DNA of 64,000 bases from positions 3,440,001 through 3,504,000 of the forward strand of contig NC_091672.1 in assembly GCF_042453785.1 (NCBI RefSeq), written 5' to 3'. Below are positions 10,332 to 22,609 of the stretch, in pieces (position 1 is the stretch's first letter; every line of letters starts with the position of its first letter). A model generated the notes under the pieces. That model made no database searches and was not told the origin of the DNA. It worked only from the letters and a program-made list of their open reading frames with translations. This DNA comes from Malus domestica (lineage: Eukaryota; Streptophyta; Magnoliopsida; Rosales; Rosaceae). Position numbers and translations under genes: made by a program.

Positions 10332-11048
10332 ATTCTTTAACGATCAACAATACCATCTAGTGATCGGCTATGATGTCCATTAATTTCCTGATTGTGTTGC
10401 TGAACTCAAGTGTTCCTACATATAAAGTTACTACAATCATGTATTGCAATTGCACTTATATATCTCTATAAACATTTATTATAATTGTAAACTCTTAACA
10501 CTTTTATATCATAATACATACTACATATTTTAACACACTTAAATAATTTATCAACAATATTAAATTTTGATAAATAATAATCAAATGTCACACATGAGAG
10601 TTACACTTGTGAATTACTATTGCATATGATGCAATACCATTCAATTTTGTTTCCTAAATACCATTCAATTTTTTTTTATAACTATTTTGGGGGATTTGAG
10701 TCTTGTAATTATTATTGTTTTTAAGTGTTGAACACAGTATATATATGCAAAGTATGCATGAGATGATAAATTTAATAATAGGTGTTAGTGGTCTTTGTTT
10801 TGGTCAAGTACAACTTTATGATGATTTTGTCCTTATAAGCTCAAGTGATTACTTGGGATGTTTGTGTTTCAAGTTGAATCTATAAACCTAAAATCTCAGA
10901 AAAAATTAATACAAAGTTTGTGCTCATATGTTGTCTATTTGACATCAATGAGGGGTTTATAAGTTATTAAACTAAAAATTGTTTATCAATGCCAAGCTGA
11001 TCCAAAGTCCAGGTGAATATCGTCTAGTGCCTTGAGTTTTTTTTTTAA
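10332..11048. other. AT-rich intergenic DNA
   Basis: No ORF, RNA gene or clear repeat boundary was seen. Confidence 0.6.
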
Positions 11049-11193
11049 GGAAAACTAATGAAAAGAGTTTGAAAACTTTAAGTTTTAACGATAAAGACAA
11101 AGTAAAGTAAATAATACCATGATTGACTTTTTAGTGTAAAAATGTGATTTTTCGTTAAAGTTAACAGTACCAAGAGCTTTTCGTTAAAGTTCC
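11049..11193. mobile_element. MITE, family B copy 1
   Basis: About 145 bp with inverted ends ggaaaactaatgaaaag and, from the right, ggaactttaacgaaaagc. The interior (gataaagacaaagtaaa, then agtgtaaaaatgtg) matches the second copy at 19946-20094. Confidence 0.7.
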
Positions 11194-11684
11194 ATTTTTC
11201 TTAATACCTGATGAATTAATAATCTCAATTAACTAATCTTTTTTCATCAATCCTGATTTGAAATTAACAATTAATAAAATTATAAGATAATACATTACAA
11301 AAAATTCATATAAATCTCACGTAATATATAAATTAATAATTTCCTATTACTATGGCTTTTTTTTTATTTAAATAGTGTTTTGTTTGATTAAATGATAGTA
11401 CATTCAACAACGTACTATCTATTTTTGGAAAAAAAATAAGTGGATTCAAGAATTTTATTAAGTTAAGCAGATACATGAAATTGCAAGTTCGCAAAATGAA
11501 AAATTAAATACAATGTACAATATTAAGAAAATAAGGAATGCCATGATAAATTAATCATAAATTAATAATTGTTAATAAATTATTATTTTATCGACTATTT
11601 AATATTCGCTAAATTAATTTTTCTTGTCTCAATGCTATTAATTTATAGAGATTCAATTGTATGTCATATGCAGTACTATGATTT

Positions 11685-11842
11685 AGTGATATTCTTTTTC
11701 ACTGATAAGTGAGAAGTTTTAGATTCGATTATTGCCAAATACGAATTTGAACCATATTATTGCTAACTCATTGTGAGTCTTAGCCTACTCCCCCCACCTT
11801 TTAATGTATATAATATCGTTTATTCAAACAAAAAAATGTATG
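11685..11842 (+). mobile_element. tRNA-derived SINE copy 1
   Basis: The unit has a B-box-like stretch ttagattcgattattgcc, then ctactccccccacctttta, and an A-rich 3' end (caaacaaaaaaa). The same order is found at 52650-52795. A known-looking plant SINE layout; the family name is not known to me. Confidence 0.6.
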
Positions 11843-12073
11843 TCATACAATATGAGAAAATATATTTTTATTCTTACAATACTCATCTCAGAATGACATG
11901 ATCACGTATATATGCCGGTAACACGACAAATATACTCGTAGTCATGACACTTACATTTGGGATTCATCGTCCAGTCAACTCCCTAATCCCTTTTCTCTTA
12001 ATTACAAAACTCTACATCTAGCACATGGAATTGCAAGTGATACCCTAAATATTAATTTCCATAAATATTCTAA

Positions 12074-13339
12074 TTAAACCTTCAAGAGCTGGAACTTGTT
12101 CAAAAAGCCAATACCGATCCCGTTCAACTCTACAGCAGACCAACGCACTTGATTAATCTGAGCCGTCGTTCCATACCACATCTCCGGCTCCATATCGCCG
12201 CCACTGTCCGATTGAAATCCAGGCCTCACCACATCCCAAATCATAGCCCTTGAATCATCACTTACTGAACAAATCTGGTGTCCCTTCCCTGGAGACCATG
12301 AAATTGCATTCACACTGGCACCATGTTTTTTGAGCTCCATTAGAGGTGATGTGGGAAATCTGATGTCCACTATTACCACTTTGTTGCTGTCCATTCCAAC
12401 TGTGGCAATGAATCTTGGGTCATGCTTGTTCCATTCTACCCTCAACAAAGATCTGTCTTGAGTAGGGTTTTCATAAACTATGGTAGACCTGTTGAAAAAT
12501 TTGTGATCTATATTAATGTTTAAAAAATAATTAATACAACTAAGTTTAATGCAAATATAAATTAAGAAAATATGCCTTGGGTCACAAGACACATGAAGCA
12601 CAAGTATGTTACCAAATGCTAGAGGATTGTATGATGGCTAGCTAGTAATTATGGATGATTGTACGCTTTTGAAGTGTCAATTGCAGCTCTAATAAGAAGT
12701 TGCATTAAAAAAAAAAGAAATTAAAAAGTGAATTAACTCATACCTCTCTTTGTTTCTCAAATCAAACACCCTGACAGTGCCATCACCAGAAGCTGAAGCA
12801 AACACATTGAAGCCACCCCAAGAAATGTCATACACTTCTTTATCATGAGCCACCAGTTGAGTATCCACAGCTTCCCTCTCAATGTCCCAAATTGTGCAGG
12901 TAGTGTCCACACTAGAAGTAGCCACACGCCTAGTGTCACACTCTACCCAATCAAAAGATGTTATAGCCGAATTAAACTCACTACTCCTGTTGCTATTCAG
13001 CAAAGACTTGAGCTCAATCCTATCATCATGGATCTCCCACAACCTTAAGTAGTCGCCGGACGTGGCGATTAGATCAGGATTCGTGGTGTCCTCGGAGGGG
13101 AAGAACATGAGGTTGGTTGGTGCGTAAGGGTGGTCGAAAGTGAGGCGGTTATCGGTGGCGAAATCGGATGTGTCTTGGTTGAACTGGACTAATTCAACCT
13201 TGTTGCCGTAGTCCTCAATGAAGCTGCCTATGGCTAGGCGTGAAGGCTTGTCATGGCGGACTGACCATGCTAAGGAGTAGATTGGCCATTGGCTTATGTA
13301 GGTGTGGACGCCTGCTTTTTTCTCTGCTGGTCTTTGCAT
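12074..13339 (-). CDS. LWD/TTG1-family WD40 repeat protein
   Basis: Two exons, 13339-12744 and 12488-12074, joined by a GT-AG intron (phase 2), give 336 aa with no break; LWD1 and TTG1 are about 340 aa. WD40 blades are visible at LIATSGDYLRLWEI, TSSVDTTCTIWDIEREAVDT, AHDKEVYDISWGG to GTVRVFDLR, KVVIVDIRFP, and HGASVNAISWSPG to DSRAMIWDVV. EREAVDTQLVAHDKEV is closest to LWD1/LWD2, while IGSFIEDYGNKVELVQF shares features with TTG1. LWD proteins act in the circadian clock; TTG1 is the scaffold of MYB-bHLH-WD40 complexes for anthocyanin, trichome and seed-coat traits. Blade 5 lacks part of the usual text, so this is likely a diverged paralog, and its pathway cannot be assigned from sequence. Confidence 0.85.
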
Positions 13340-14955
13340 GCTTGGAATTGAAATTTGTTTTTTATTTCTCTATAGCTGCATGGGAAGTAAATCTAAATTT
13401 TAGAGGGTCAATTAAAGTCGAATATTGAACAACTTTTTAATTTATTTGAAGCCCTCAATGCATTTTAAAGTTTTGGATTATTGTCACGCTCTTGCTTGAC
13501 AAAGCCAAGAAAGCTGCCAATTTGCCAATGTCTAGTTTTACTTCTAAATGATCCAACTTTAACCTAGTATAGTAGAAGCAGACTAAATTAATATTCTCAA
13601 TGCTCTTAGATTTAATACTACTTTCTATTAATGTGTTATTATGCTCACCCCATAGTCTTATTTATGTACGGATTTTATATTTTCACCCACATAAAAAGTT
13701 AAAAAAAATCAAACACTCTTCCCCACCCACTTATATTCCTAAAATATCCTTAACAACTTTAAGTTCTAACTAAAATAAATATAAAGAATGATTGAATCTT
13801 CAAATTTTTAGGAAAATGGAATAGCAACATTCCTGCCCAACCCAACTGAAAGCAACCACAACCAGGCACCACCTATGACGGATGCATCTCCTTTTCTCTT
13901 TGTCGCTGAAAAAGTTACCTTCCTTTGTTTTTCTTCTCCTCTCTGTCTCCTTCTTTCTCCCCCTACTAGAGCTCAATTTAAGATTCATACTCATATTTAT
14001 TCCCGAATTTAAATTCAGAATTAAGGGTTGAAAAAAAGTAGGGAAAAAAGAAGAGAGAGAATTTGGAGTGGGTGAGGTGGACGGAAGAGTTAGAAAGGAG
14101 AGAGGGATAAAGAGACAAAAGGGGAGGTTCGATTCGTTTCTCATTTTAAGTTGTTTAACATTTTTCTTTTGACTACAAAGAATATATAAAAATATTACAT
14201 TTTAACAGTGCTTTTGAAGTTATTTTATATAATGTTAAATTTAGTATTAAAATTTTCATTAGAAAATGGGTGAAAAAATAAGATTATGGTGGAAAAATAA
14301 GATAATTTGGTATAAAATTATTTTACTTGAACAACTTGGTTCCGCATAAAAGCATGATTGGTGGTATATTCTAAACAAATGGGCATTTGCTTGGTAATAA
14401 ATCCAAACATAAATCAACTAATATTTAGTCAAAAAGGTATCAAAACTTTTATTGTGATAGGCGTCAAACTTAATATTTAATCTAATTTTTCCCTAAGATA
14501 AATCTTAATAAATTTTTTTTTTCTATAACCAAAGAGTTAATACTATTACTACTTAATAAAATTTGACATGATGCGGGGGGCGTATGGACTTCGATTACAA
14601 CTAACTATATATATATATGCTCGCTCATGAGTGAGTCTGAATTTATGTTGAATAACTAGTATTACTTGTAGATACATGAACTAGTCATAAAAAAATAAAC
14701 ACACATACATATTGGTAGACATGAACTAGCAAAAAAAATAAACTGTTGCTAAGTCTTATGTCTAGTATAACCAGGGGGTGGGCTTCTCTCCCTAAAACAA
14801 AAATGGAAGGTTAGGCATAAATCAACATATTCTCTCTACCTAATCAACAAGTTGAGTATAAAAATCTCTAAATCCTAAATTATATATTAAGCTAATTTGC
14901 TGGCTTCAACTAACCTTTCTTTTCTGGGTAGCTTAATGTACTTACTGGATGAACT
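13340..14955. other. Intergenic DNA, 5' side of the WD40 gene
   Basis: Probably holds the promoter of the minus-strand WD40 gene just above 13340. The rest is AT-rich. A minus-strand ORF at 13800-14144 is low-complexity (Ser/Pro/Lys/Arg-rich) and not convincing. Confidence 0.5.
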
Positions 14956-15461
14956 CACTGTTCTAAAAATCTCCGTTTAGCGCAGCCTAGGTCCCACCTA
15001 GGCGCTAGGCGGCTGGTTACCTTCTCGATTAATATCTTGGCATTTCAAAATTAAGAAATGACGCCTAGACCTACTGAGGCGTCCGCGTCTAGGCACCCAC
15101 CTAGCCCACTAAGACCCACCTAGGCACTTGCCTAGGTTGCGACTCACTTAGACAAAAAATAGATAACTTTCATTTTGCATTTTATTTTTTTAATAAATTG
15201 TAAGAGACTTGTTGAATACTTAAATGAACACACATTATATGCTTGTTTCCCATGTTTTCATTATATTCCAATAGCTCATAATATATGTCATTTTATTTTG
15301 TAGTTTATGATGAAATTATATATATTTTAAGTATAAATAGACATTTATTTACACGAAATATAATAGATTTAATTAAATCCATCTAGTCCGCCTAAACCCC
15401 GTTGCCTAGGCTCTAGGCCCCAACCCGCCGCCCGACTAGCACCTAGCGTATTTTAGAACCT
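14956..15461. mobile_element. MITE with gttctaaaa ends
   Basis: About 0.5 kb. Inverted ends gttctaaaa (14960) and ttttagaac (15451-15459) are followed inward by cctaggcgctaggcgg-type GC-rich palindromic text on both sides (left about 14988-15135, right about 15385-15445). Ten-base direct repeats tggatgaact flank it (14946-14955 and 15462-15471), compatible with hAT or Mutator-type insertion. No coding capacity. Confidence 0.7.
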
Positions 15462-15603
15462 TGGATGAACTAATTAATCATTAACTACAACACTTAGCAA
15501 CAATATTGTACCAAAACATGCGGAGTCGTATAAGCACTCTTTGACTCCAAATGAAATCCCCTACGTACCATGCATGAGAATTAATTCTTCCTGTTCATAA
15601 TAT

Positions 15604-15690
15604 TGGGGGGGGGGAGAGAGAGAGAGAGAGAGACTTACATTGCTCGATCGATCGAGAGAGAGAGAGACTTACATTGCTCGATCGAGACAA
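15604..15690. repeat. GA microsatellite with duplicated flank
   Basis: Two (GA)n runs, each followed by gacttacattgctcgatcga, so the run and its 3' flank have been locally duplicated. Confidence 0.85.
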
Positions 15691-15699
15691 GTTTCGGTG

Positions 15700-17250
15700 G
15701 CGGTTATGGGGAGCTGCTTAATGTCCAGAGCAAGATATGTACATATAAGAGAGGAAGTTAGACGGGGGATAGAGCTGTACGGGGTTTTTATATATATATA
15801 TTTACAAATTTGGGAAACAGTTCCTTAAGTCGGGGGAGATAGATAGATAGCACGCAGTAGACAAAACAGAAGAAGGGAAGGTGAGAGCGTGAAGGTAAAG
15901 CTAATAGTCAGTCTGCACGACTACATAAGAATAGAAGGTTGGTTTTCATTTACTCTTTCTAATTAACCTTTTAATATAGCATATGTTTAATATATATGTG
16001 TGTGTGTGTGTACTGCCCCAACTACTTAAATTCTGACTCTTTCAAGCACATTCGTTATATATATATATTCTAAACCGTATATTCTTTTTTTCACCTTCTA
16101 AAGATCACCTCTAGAAAACTTTATTCAATATGGCAACCGTTTCGTCATTCATATAAAGCAAACAAGTTTGTGGTTAATCATAAAAATACTACTTGGTACC
16201 ATAATTGTTTATTTGTTTGAGATATATGTAAGATTAAACATTCTTCAAATTAAAAAGATTTTTTTTAGAAATTATCATTAGATGATAAAAAAAGAATGAA
16301 CAATTCGAACTATGACATTTATACAGTAAAATGATGGTATCACGTCTTCATGTAAGAAGTAATAACTCCTTATATGTGATCCTTTAAAATTTAGTAGCTT
16401 GTAATAATAAAAGACTATTGTTGCTTTACCCCCATTGCCTATTAATACAATAAATCACTTTTGTTAGGTGCACAGAACGACGATAGTCATATGCTTCAGT
16501 CAAAAGTCATATAAATTTTTTGAAGAAGACACTTTTAGGTTGCCCTAATTGTTTGTATATGCTTAGACTTTTAGAGAGCCACGTTGTTTGAAGCTAGTGT
16601 TTTGTGTTTCACTAACGGTTTTTTCTTTGGAATCCTTAGTACTAGACACACAAAAAGGAAAACGACTAATGCTTAGATTTGTTTTGAGGTGACAGAATGC
16701 CAGATACACCAATGTTTATGAAAAAGGATCCGGCCTTTATAGAAAAGGTTCCTCATCGGATCATTTTCTTAAGAATCCCGTGTTCGTGATTGTTCATTGT
16801 ATATCATGCGGTCATAAATTATTACAAAATTTAAAATTTAAAATTAAATATAAATAGTACCTAACGAAAATTGACATGTATGATGAAAAATCACAATCAT
16901 AAAATCCTTAATATCCATAGAAAAAGGATTCCACGAGGATCCTTTTCCAATGTGTATTGCAATTTGCAAATGCTCCATGATCATTTTGGTCCACACATGA
17001 AGTAGTGACACTGGCACCAGTTTTATATATATATATATAAAAGAGTTTAAAATTATCGCATGAACAACAATTTGTTGTTAAAGAAAAAAAAAAACTGAAA
17101 TAAAGCATTTGCTATATGAAGTAATTTTTTTTCACGATTATGGTGCATAATAATGTGAAAAGTTCCACATCGATTCTCTTATCAACTAGATGACGACCTA
17201 TATTAAATTGTTTCACGTTCAAGTGTTGAAGTTTTTTGTGATAAAATTAA
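15700..17250. other. AT-rich intergenic DNA with small microsatellites
   Basis: Contains (TA)n and (TG)n tracts near 15788, 15994, 16057 and 17025. No gene was recognised. Confidence 0.55.
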
Positions 17251-17252
17251 GA

Positions 17253-17400
17253 TGGTGGTATTCACACATTTTTTTTTTTTACTTCTCACACGCTTTTATT
17301 AATATTTTTTCATTGATATTCTTCCATTCTTTTAATTTGATGGCTAAAAATGAAAAAGGTGTGTAAGAGATAAAAATATATATGTGAATAGTACCACCCT
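17253..17400. mobile_element. Foldback MITE, family A
   Basis: Left arm ggtggtattcacacattt then acttctcacacgc; right arm ggtgtgtaagagataaaaat then gtgaatagtaccaccc. It resembles the copy at 8938-9099 in arm sequence and order. Confidence 0.65.
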
Positions 17401-17818
17401 ATAATTGTTCCATGAGATTGTGCTAAGTAATCTAAGCCGTTAGATTTTCCTACTCACAAGTCAACGTATGAAAGGTTTTTTTTTTTTGGTTAAGGGGGCA
17501 ACGAGTAGCAAGCCATGATTATTTACCATTTTCGGAATCAACAAATGCAGTTTTATGTTTTCAAAGATGAAGTTAGTTAGGCATATTGTTATGGTACTGC
17601 TGGTTGGTTAGTGAGATATTTCTATCTCTGTTACACATATCACTACCAAAATAGTGAGCAGTAGGGGAGAAATAGTGGGATCTCCTCTATTAGTACCAAT
17701 TTGGTATTGCTTAAATTTAAAAAGAAACGGATATTAGAAGTTATTTGCTTAAATTTAAAAAGAAATGATTATCAAAAAAAAGCTTCCTGTTTTTTTGTGT
17801 TCGATAGATATTCAAAAT

Positions 17819-17939
17819 CAGCTTTTTCACGTGTAGGTGAAAAAAGCCAAAAAACCAAAGTACCAAAAGCTGAAAAACAGCTTTTTCACGTGTAGGTGAA
17901 AAAAGCCAAAAAACCAAAGTACCAAAAGCTGAAAAACCA
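17819..17939. repeat. 59-bp tandem duplication
   Basis: Two near-identical copies of cagctttttcacgtgtaggt through accaaaagctgaaaaa, with a third partial cagctttttg at 17938. Each unit is itself a weak inverted repeat (agcttttt with aaaaagct). Confidence 0.9.
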
Positions 17940-18040
17940 GCTTTTTGGTGCTTCTATAACTTGCAAACTTAATTTCCAAGTGGTGCTGAGGTCTTTAATG
18001 AATTTTCAAATAGCCAAAATGACTGCAAATAATTTACACA

Positions 18041-18289
18041 TCATACCAACGAGAAGACGTCGTCGCTGACCCCGCCGCGACGTCGTTCAGTATCCCCAGC
18101 TTCAACGATCACCGTTGTTGGCCCTTGATTCCATACCATACGCCGTTGTTTCTGCCTCTGTCCTTCCTCCCATCTCTCATCCATCCTCTCTAACTCCCAC
18201 GCCAACAAAACCACACCGAGAAACACCATCATCTTTTCCTGTGAGACCAGATTAGGATTCAGATTCAATTTTGTATCCTGCAATTGCAC
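18041..18289 (-). CDS. Unrecognised 82-codon ORF, possible gene fragment
   Basis: MQLQDTKLNLNPNLVSQEKM, then a short hydrophobic stretch VFLGVVLLAW, then a charged tail with ERMDERWEEGQRQKQRR. I do not recognise it. Composition is more gene-like than the flanks and the ORF sits between the inverted ends described at 17699 and 18826, so capture by the element is possible. No intron or promoter evidence. Confidence 0.2.
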   Translation of the reverse strand: MQLQDTKLNLNPNLVSQEKMMVFLGVVLLAWELERMDERWEEGQRQKQRRMVWNQGPTTVIVEAGDTERRRGGVSDDVFSLV

Positions 18290-18855
18290 ATTGAGCTGCC
18301 AACAGACGGTCTTCTATACATCCAATTCCGCCCCCAAATTCGAAGCTTCGACCATCTGGGTCCTCTTAAAAGTGCTCTGCTTCTTCGTATTTGTACAAAT
18401 TTTAAGAGCTTAGGTCACTAATCCGATCCTTGTCCTTTTCTTCTTACTGAACTAGTCTTCCAGAATTCCCAACCTTTCAAACTGCAGGTTGCTCCTTTTT
18501 CTCTCCTTCACTGAAAACGAGGGAAAAGATATGTCAGACGGAAAGAGAAAAAGAGTCTGATCGACACTAGAAATTCTAGAAGGATTATAAATAAAAAAAG
18601 GTTAAAAATAAAAAATTATGTTACATTAAATATCATTACTCTTTTTAGTCATTTAACACAATTACAGTTTAATATAAAAATTTACCAAACATTCGAACAC
18701 TCTTTTTTTGTTGAAAACACATTTATAAAATAGTTTATCAAACACTTGACTATTTTATTTTATCGCTGTTTATTCTTACAACACAACATAAGTAGTTTTT
18801 TAAAAAGTATAACAATACCAAACTAGTCTTTAAATGTACTAAAATCCCAACCCAC

Positions 18856-19304
18856 CAAGGGCGGAGCCAAGTACAAGGCTCCCCTAAGCTATAGCATAGG
18901 GAGAATTTGGTTCTTCAAGCTTAAAAATATTTGTTTTTGAGTTAGTTTATGATTTTTAATTGTTATATTTCACTTAAGAAATGAAATTTTTTTATTAGTA
19001 AGGTTGTTTTTAAGAATAATAAGAGCTAATAGATGTTAAATAAATTCATCACTTTAACCAATATTATATTTAATAGTAATAAATTAAAACTTCCATACCT
19101 CAAATGGTTCCTTATTTTATTCACTTGAAAGCTTTGAAGGCTAGAAACCTAGAAAACATAGCGTAAAATTCTTGCTTCAAATTACCACATTCAAGTTTTT
19201 ACTATTATATAACTTTACGTAGGCAAAATTTCATTAAAAATTTCATTTCATACTAATAATTTTAGCTTAGCCCATCCACCGAATAATTTATGGCTACGCC
19301 ATTG
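18856..19304. mobile_element. 449-bp hAT-type MITE
   Basis: Eight-base target duplication caacccac (18848-18855 and 19305-19312). Inverted ends caagggcggagccaa on the left and, inward from the right, caatggcgtagccataa. AT-rich interior without ORF. Confidence 0.8.
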
Positions 19305-19755
19305 CAACCCACGTAACACCGGCAACCACCCACCAAAGTCAACAACAACTCTACTTCCCGTTCTCACTGCCAACACCACTTCTCACAGCTTCTCTCTCAC
19401 TTCTTTTCTTCCATTTCTTCCTCCATGCTTTCTTCATCCTTCTGTTTCATCTTAGAGGCTTAGGCAGGTAAGAATATTCCTTCTTATTTGTTTTATCACG
19501 GAAAACAAGGCACAAAAGTAACAACCTTATTGTTTGACTTATAGGAAGGGCGGAACAAAATTAAGAATGGATAATGATAGTGAAACCAACTATTTAGATT
19601 AAATTTTATAGATCATAAGACGTGATTGTTGATAATTGAATTATTATTTAAATATGTATTAGCATGTTTATTTTTTATTGATGACACATTATATGAATTA
19701 ACAAATTAGTTTAAAAAATTGATCTACTTAGCATTACGCATTAAGAATTAATTAA

Positions 19756-19877
19756 GGGAAGTGTTATTGGCACTCCAAAAATTTCATTCTACACTCCTCA
19801 CAGTGTATTTTTCTTTCCAAATACAGAAAGTTTGGAGTGTAGAATGAGATTTTTGGAATGTCAATAACAATTCCCTT
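19756..19877. mobile_element. Short foldback MITE
   Basis: Nearly perfect hairpin: gggaagtgttattggcactc and tcattctacactcc on the left are mirrored by ggagtgtagaatgaga and gtcaataacaattccc on the right. Flanked by ttaattaa on both sides, either target duplication or insertion into a palindromic site. Confidence 0.75.
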
Positions 19878-19945
19878 AATTAATTGTCAATCAGCAAGCT
19901 GACGTGCCTTGAGTAATTTTAGGGCAGTGTAAGGTTTCTTCTATA

Positions 19946-20094
19946 GGAAAACTAATGAAAATGACTTGAAAACTTTGATTTTTAAGATAAGGACAAATAA
20001 TGGGTAAAGTGAATAACACCACGATTAACTTCTTAGTGTAAAAATGTGGTTTTTAGTTAAAGTTAACAATACCACAGACTTTTCGTTAAAATCC
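19946..20094. mobile_element. MITE, family B copy 2
   Basis: Same order and ends as 11049-11193 (ggaaaactaatgaaaa at left, ttttcgttaaaatcc at right), diverged by point changes and small indels. Confidence 0.7.
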
Positions 20095-22217
20095 CCTTTC
20101 TCCATCCCTAATCAGCATTTATGACGCAATTTGAAGGGGCAAAAATATCATCCGCCCCTCATACTTCTAGAGGTTCTTATAGCTAATTTTCCACCACCAA
20201 TTGAAGTTTTAGGGGCAAATTTAATTGCCACTAATGCTTCTTATCTTAGTAGTGTGTTCATGTAATATGAATAGTATACTCATGAAATCATTCGTTATTG
20301 AATAATCTGATAAATTCACTACAAACAAAATTCTTTACAGCACCTATTAGATTGTAAAAGTGGTTAAGTTGGGAAACTGAATTTTTTTAAATGTTTGAGC
20401 AAATACATAGACATTTATAAAGTTTTTGGGTGAAATTTGAAAATTATTTATCCATTAGACTTAATTTTGGACTGTCAGGTCTACTTTTGCCTTTAAATTT
20501 GATTTCATTTCATCACAACCTTGGATTATAAGTAAAAATAAAAAGAGAAGTTAAAACATGATCATTGGATCAACCAACAATCATATTATTTCAACCGTTG
20601 GATAAACCCCCCAACCCCAGCTCACAAAGAGCCGTTGGCATGTGGCCGACGAGCCTATTCGCATAGGACCCGCCGTGCTTCTATCTGGCTTGTGGTGAAC
20701 TGTTTGGGGCCTTAGGCTTCAGTCGCGCATGCATTACGGATGGTTTGGTGTGTTCATACGGAATTAACCCTTGTTAATTCTTTAGGGAATCTAGTCCAAA
20801 AAATTATTTTCAATCCAAAGCTTATTTTAGCCCAATTAGAGATGGTTTAGGGATGTCTAAAGCTTAATTTTGAGATTTATCCCAACCATTGGTGATGGTC
20901 TTAGACAATATATACATGGATAATGCTTGTATCCACCCTGGACTTACTTGTCACCCCACTTACGATTAATGAACTTTTACCATCCGAACATTATAATTAT
21001 AACCTTTCATTCTTTTTATCATCATCTGAATATCATATGTGCAAAAAATTATTCAATTTGGATATCTTTTAGCCATTCATATGCATAAAACAAATGGACA
21101 GTTCATCATGGGATGTTATTTGTTATCGATTGGTTAATTTGATTTAACACGTATAGATGACTAAACAATCTCCAAATTGAATTATTTTTTGCTTACATGA
21201 TATGTAGCTCATGATAAAGAGAATGAACAATTCCTTATTCAGACAATAAAGATTTGTTAATTGTAAGTAGATAGACAAGTAAGTTCCCCCAAAAGGACAC
21301 AGGCACCATCCTATATACAAGTTCTTTTTGCTCATGCAAAGTATCCAAGGAACATAGGATGCAAGGTTATGACGACATAAAATAACAGTCTGTATGCCTC
21401 TCAGACCCAATTTGGTAGTCTATTTTGTTTGGGCTTTTTGACCCCCTCTTCACCCATCATGGCATAATGTGAGCCTATTGGTTCTTCTATGAATCCACAA
21501 ATTTCAAATGCTTGGAACATACGGAGAAGTACACTTATTTATAATTGTTTTTAAAATGACTAAAAGCGTTTTTAGTGAAAATATTTTTGGGTTCTAAAAG
21601 CACTTAATGTTCATTTTGGAAGAAACACCACTTGTTTGTTTGAAAGTGCTATTTATTTAACAATGTGTTTCTTGCTGGAAATACTTCATGTTTTTCCAAG
21701 ATTCGCTTTCATTTTTATTAACGATTAATTTCAAAAACACTTTTATCATTTAACGGCACTTCCAAACTAGTATTTCTAAGTGACCCTTTCATTTTTTTTT
21801 ATTTTTTATTTTATAACTTAGCTAGTGAATTGACTTTGAAAATTATTTTGGTTAATGAGTTTAATTTAGTATCTCCAAGAACATTGACTATTTTAATAAA
21901 TTTTGAATATTTTATTAATTTTAAGGAAAGAATTATAAAAATCAATAATAGTAAGAGCTATTTTTTTGTGTTTTATATTAAATACTCTCCCCTCTGTGCT
22001 AGATTAGCCAGTGACTATTTTTTGTTAGCTACTCATGAAGAATCTCTTTGTTCCGTATTGGGCTAAAATAGCTATTAATATTAGTCCAAAAAAAAAAAGC
22101 TATTAATAACATTTTTTCCAGTCATTGGATTAATCAAATTAAAGGAGAATTAAAGAATAAAACTAAGAGAAAATGTGCCGGAAATGAAAAATTAATGTGC
22201 ATAAAAAATTTTCTTTA
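20095..22217. other. AT-rich intergenic DNA
   Basis: No gene recognised. A GC-richer patch at about 20580-20730 (gccgttggcatgtggccgac) may be the end of a degraded element. Text at 21500-21790 (aaaagcgtttttagtgaaaa) resembles a common plant MITE interior, without clear ends. Confidence 0.45.
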
Positions 22218-22372
22218 AAAATGGGACAACTGGTGGCAAACCACGGTTATTCACCAATTCCAGAAAGACTCAAAGAGACATTTCAGCCTCCCCTGACATA
22301 AGTCTAGCTTACACACCAGTAGCAGGTTTCGAACCCGAAACCTCAAGTTTTTTAGTTTTAAGGAAGCCTCGT
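22218..22372 (-). mobile_element. tRNA-derived SINE, minus strand
   Basis: Read on the minus strand it has a good B-box-like stretch gggttcgaaacctg near its 5' end, then gtgtgtaagctagactta, and ends in ggtttgccaccagttgtccc. A shorter relative of the 3' end (gcaacgagtagcaagccatg, plus strand) lies near 17500. Confidence 0.55.
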
Positions 22373-22449
22373 AATGTGCATAAATCATTATTCTTTTTAT
22401 AAATCAAAAGAATTAAACAGTTCTTTTGCAAAATGATGCCCTATTTTTT

Positions 22450-22556
22450 GTTAGGGTGATGTTATTCACGCACACCTTACAAATTTTGATCGTTAGATCA
22501 AACGAATTGAAGATGATCAAAAGGCAAATATAAACAAGGGGTGAGAGTTGTCATAA
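22450..22556. mobile_element. Foldback MITE family A, partial copy
   Basis: Left arm ttattcacgcacacctt and middle gatcgttagatcaaacgaat match the 8938-9099 copy. The right arm is reduced to aacaaggggtgagagtt. Confidence 0.5.
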
Positions 22557-22609
22557 TTTAGTGAACGATGAAAGTTAAAAAAAAAAAAGACTAATTCAAA
22601 TCACACTTG

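Larger units (their letters stand above)
17699..18826. mobile_element. 1.1-kb element with tttggtattg inverted ends
   Basis: Left end tttggtattgcttaaattt near 17699. The right end read inward is tttggtattgttatac (near 18826), and both are followed by ttaaaaa(g) stretches. A flanking target duplication was not resolved. The interior includes a 59-bp tandem duplication and a less AT-rich stretch (about 18041-18540) that looks like captured genic DNA. Confidence 0.4.

Noticed and set aside
13800-14144. 114-codon minus-strand ORF
   Set aside because: Ser/Pro then Lys/Arg low-complexity text with no family features, in a pyrimidine-rich stretch.
22218-22372. Candidate tRNA gene on the minus strand
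   Set aside because: Only a B-box-like stretch is convincing; no cloverleaf with acceptor and anticodon arms could be drawn, so a SINE is more likely.
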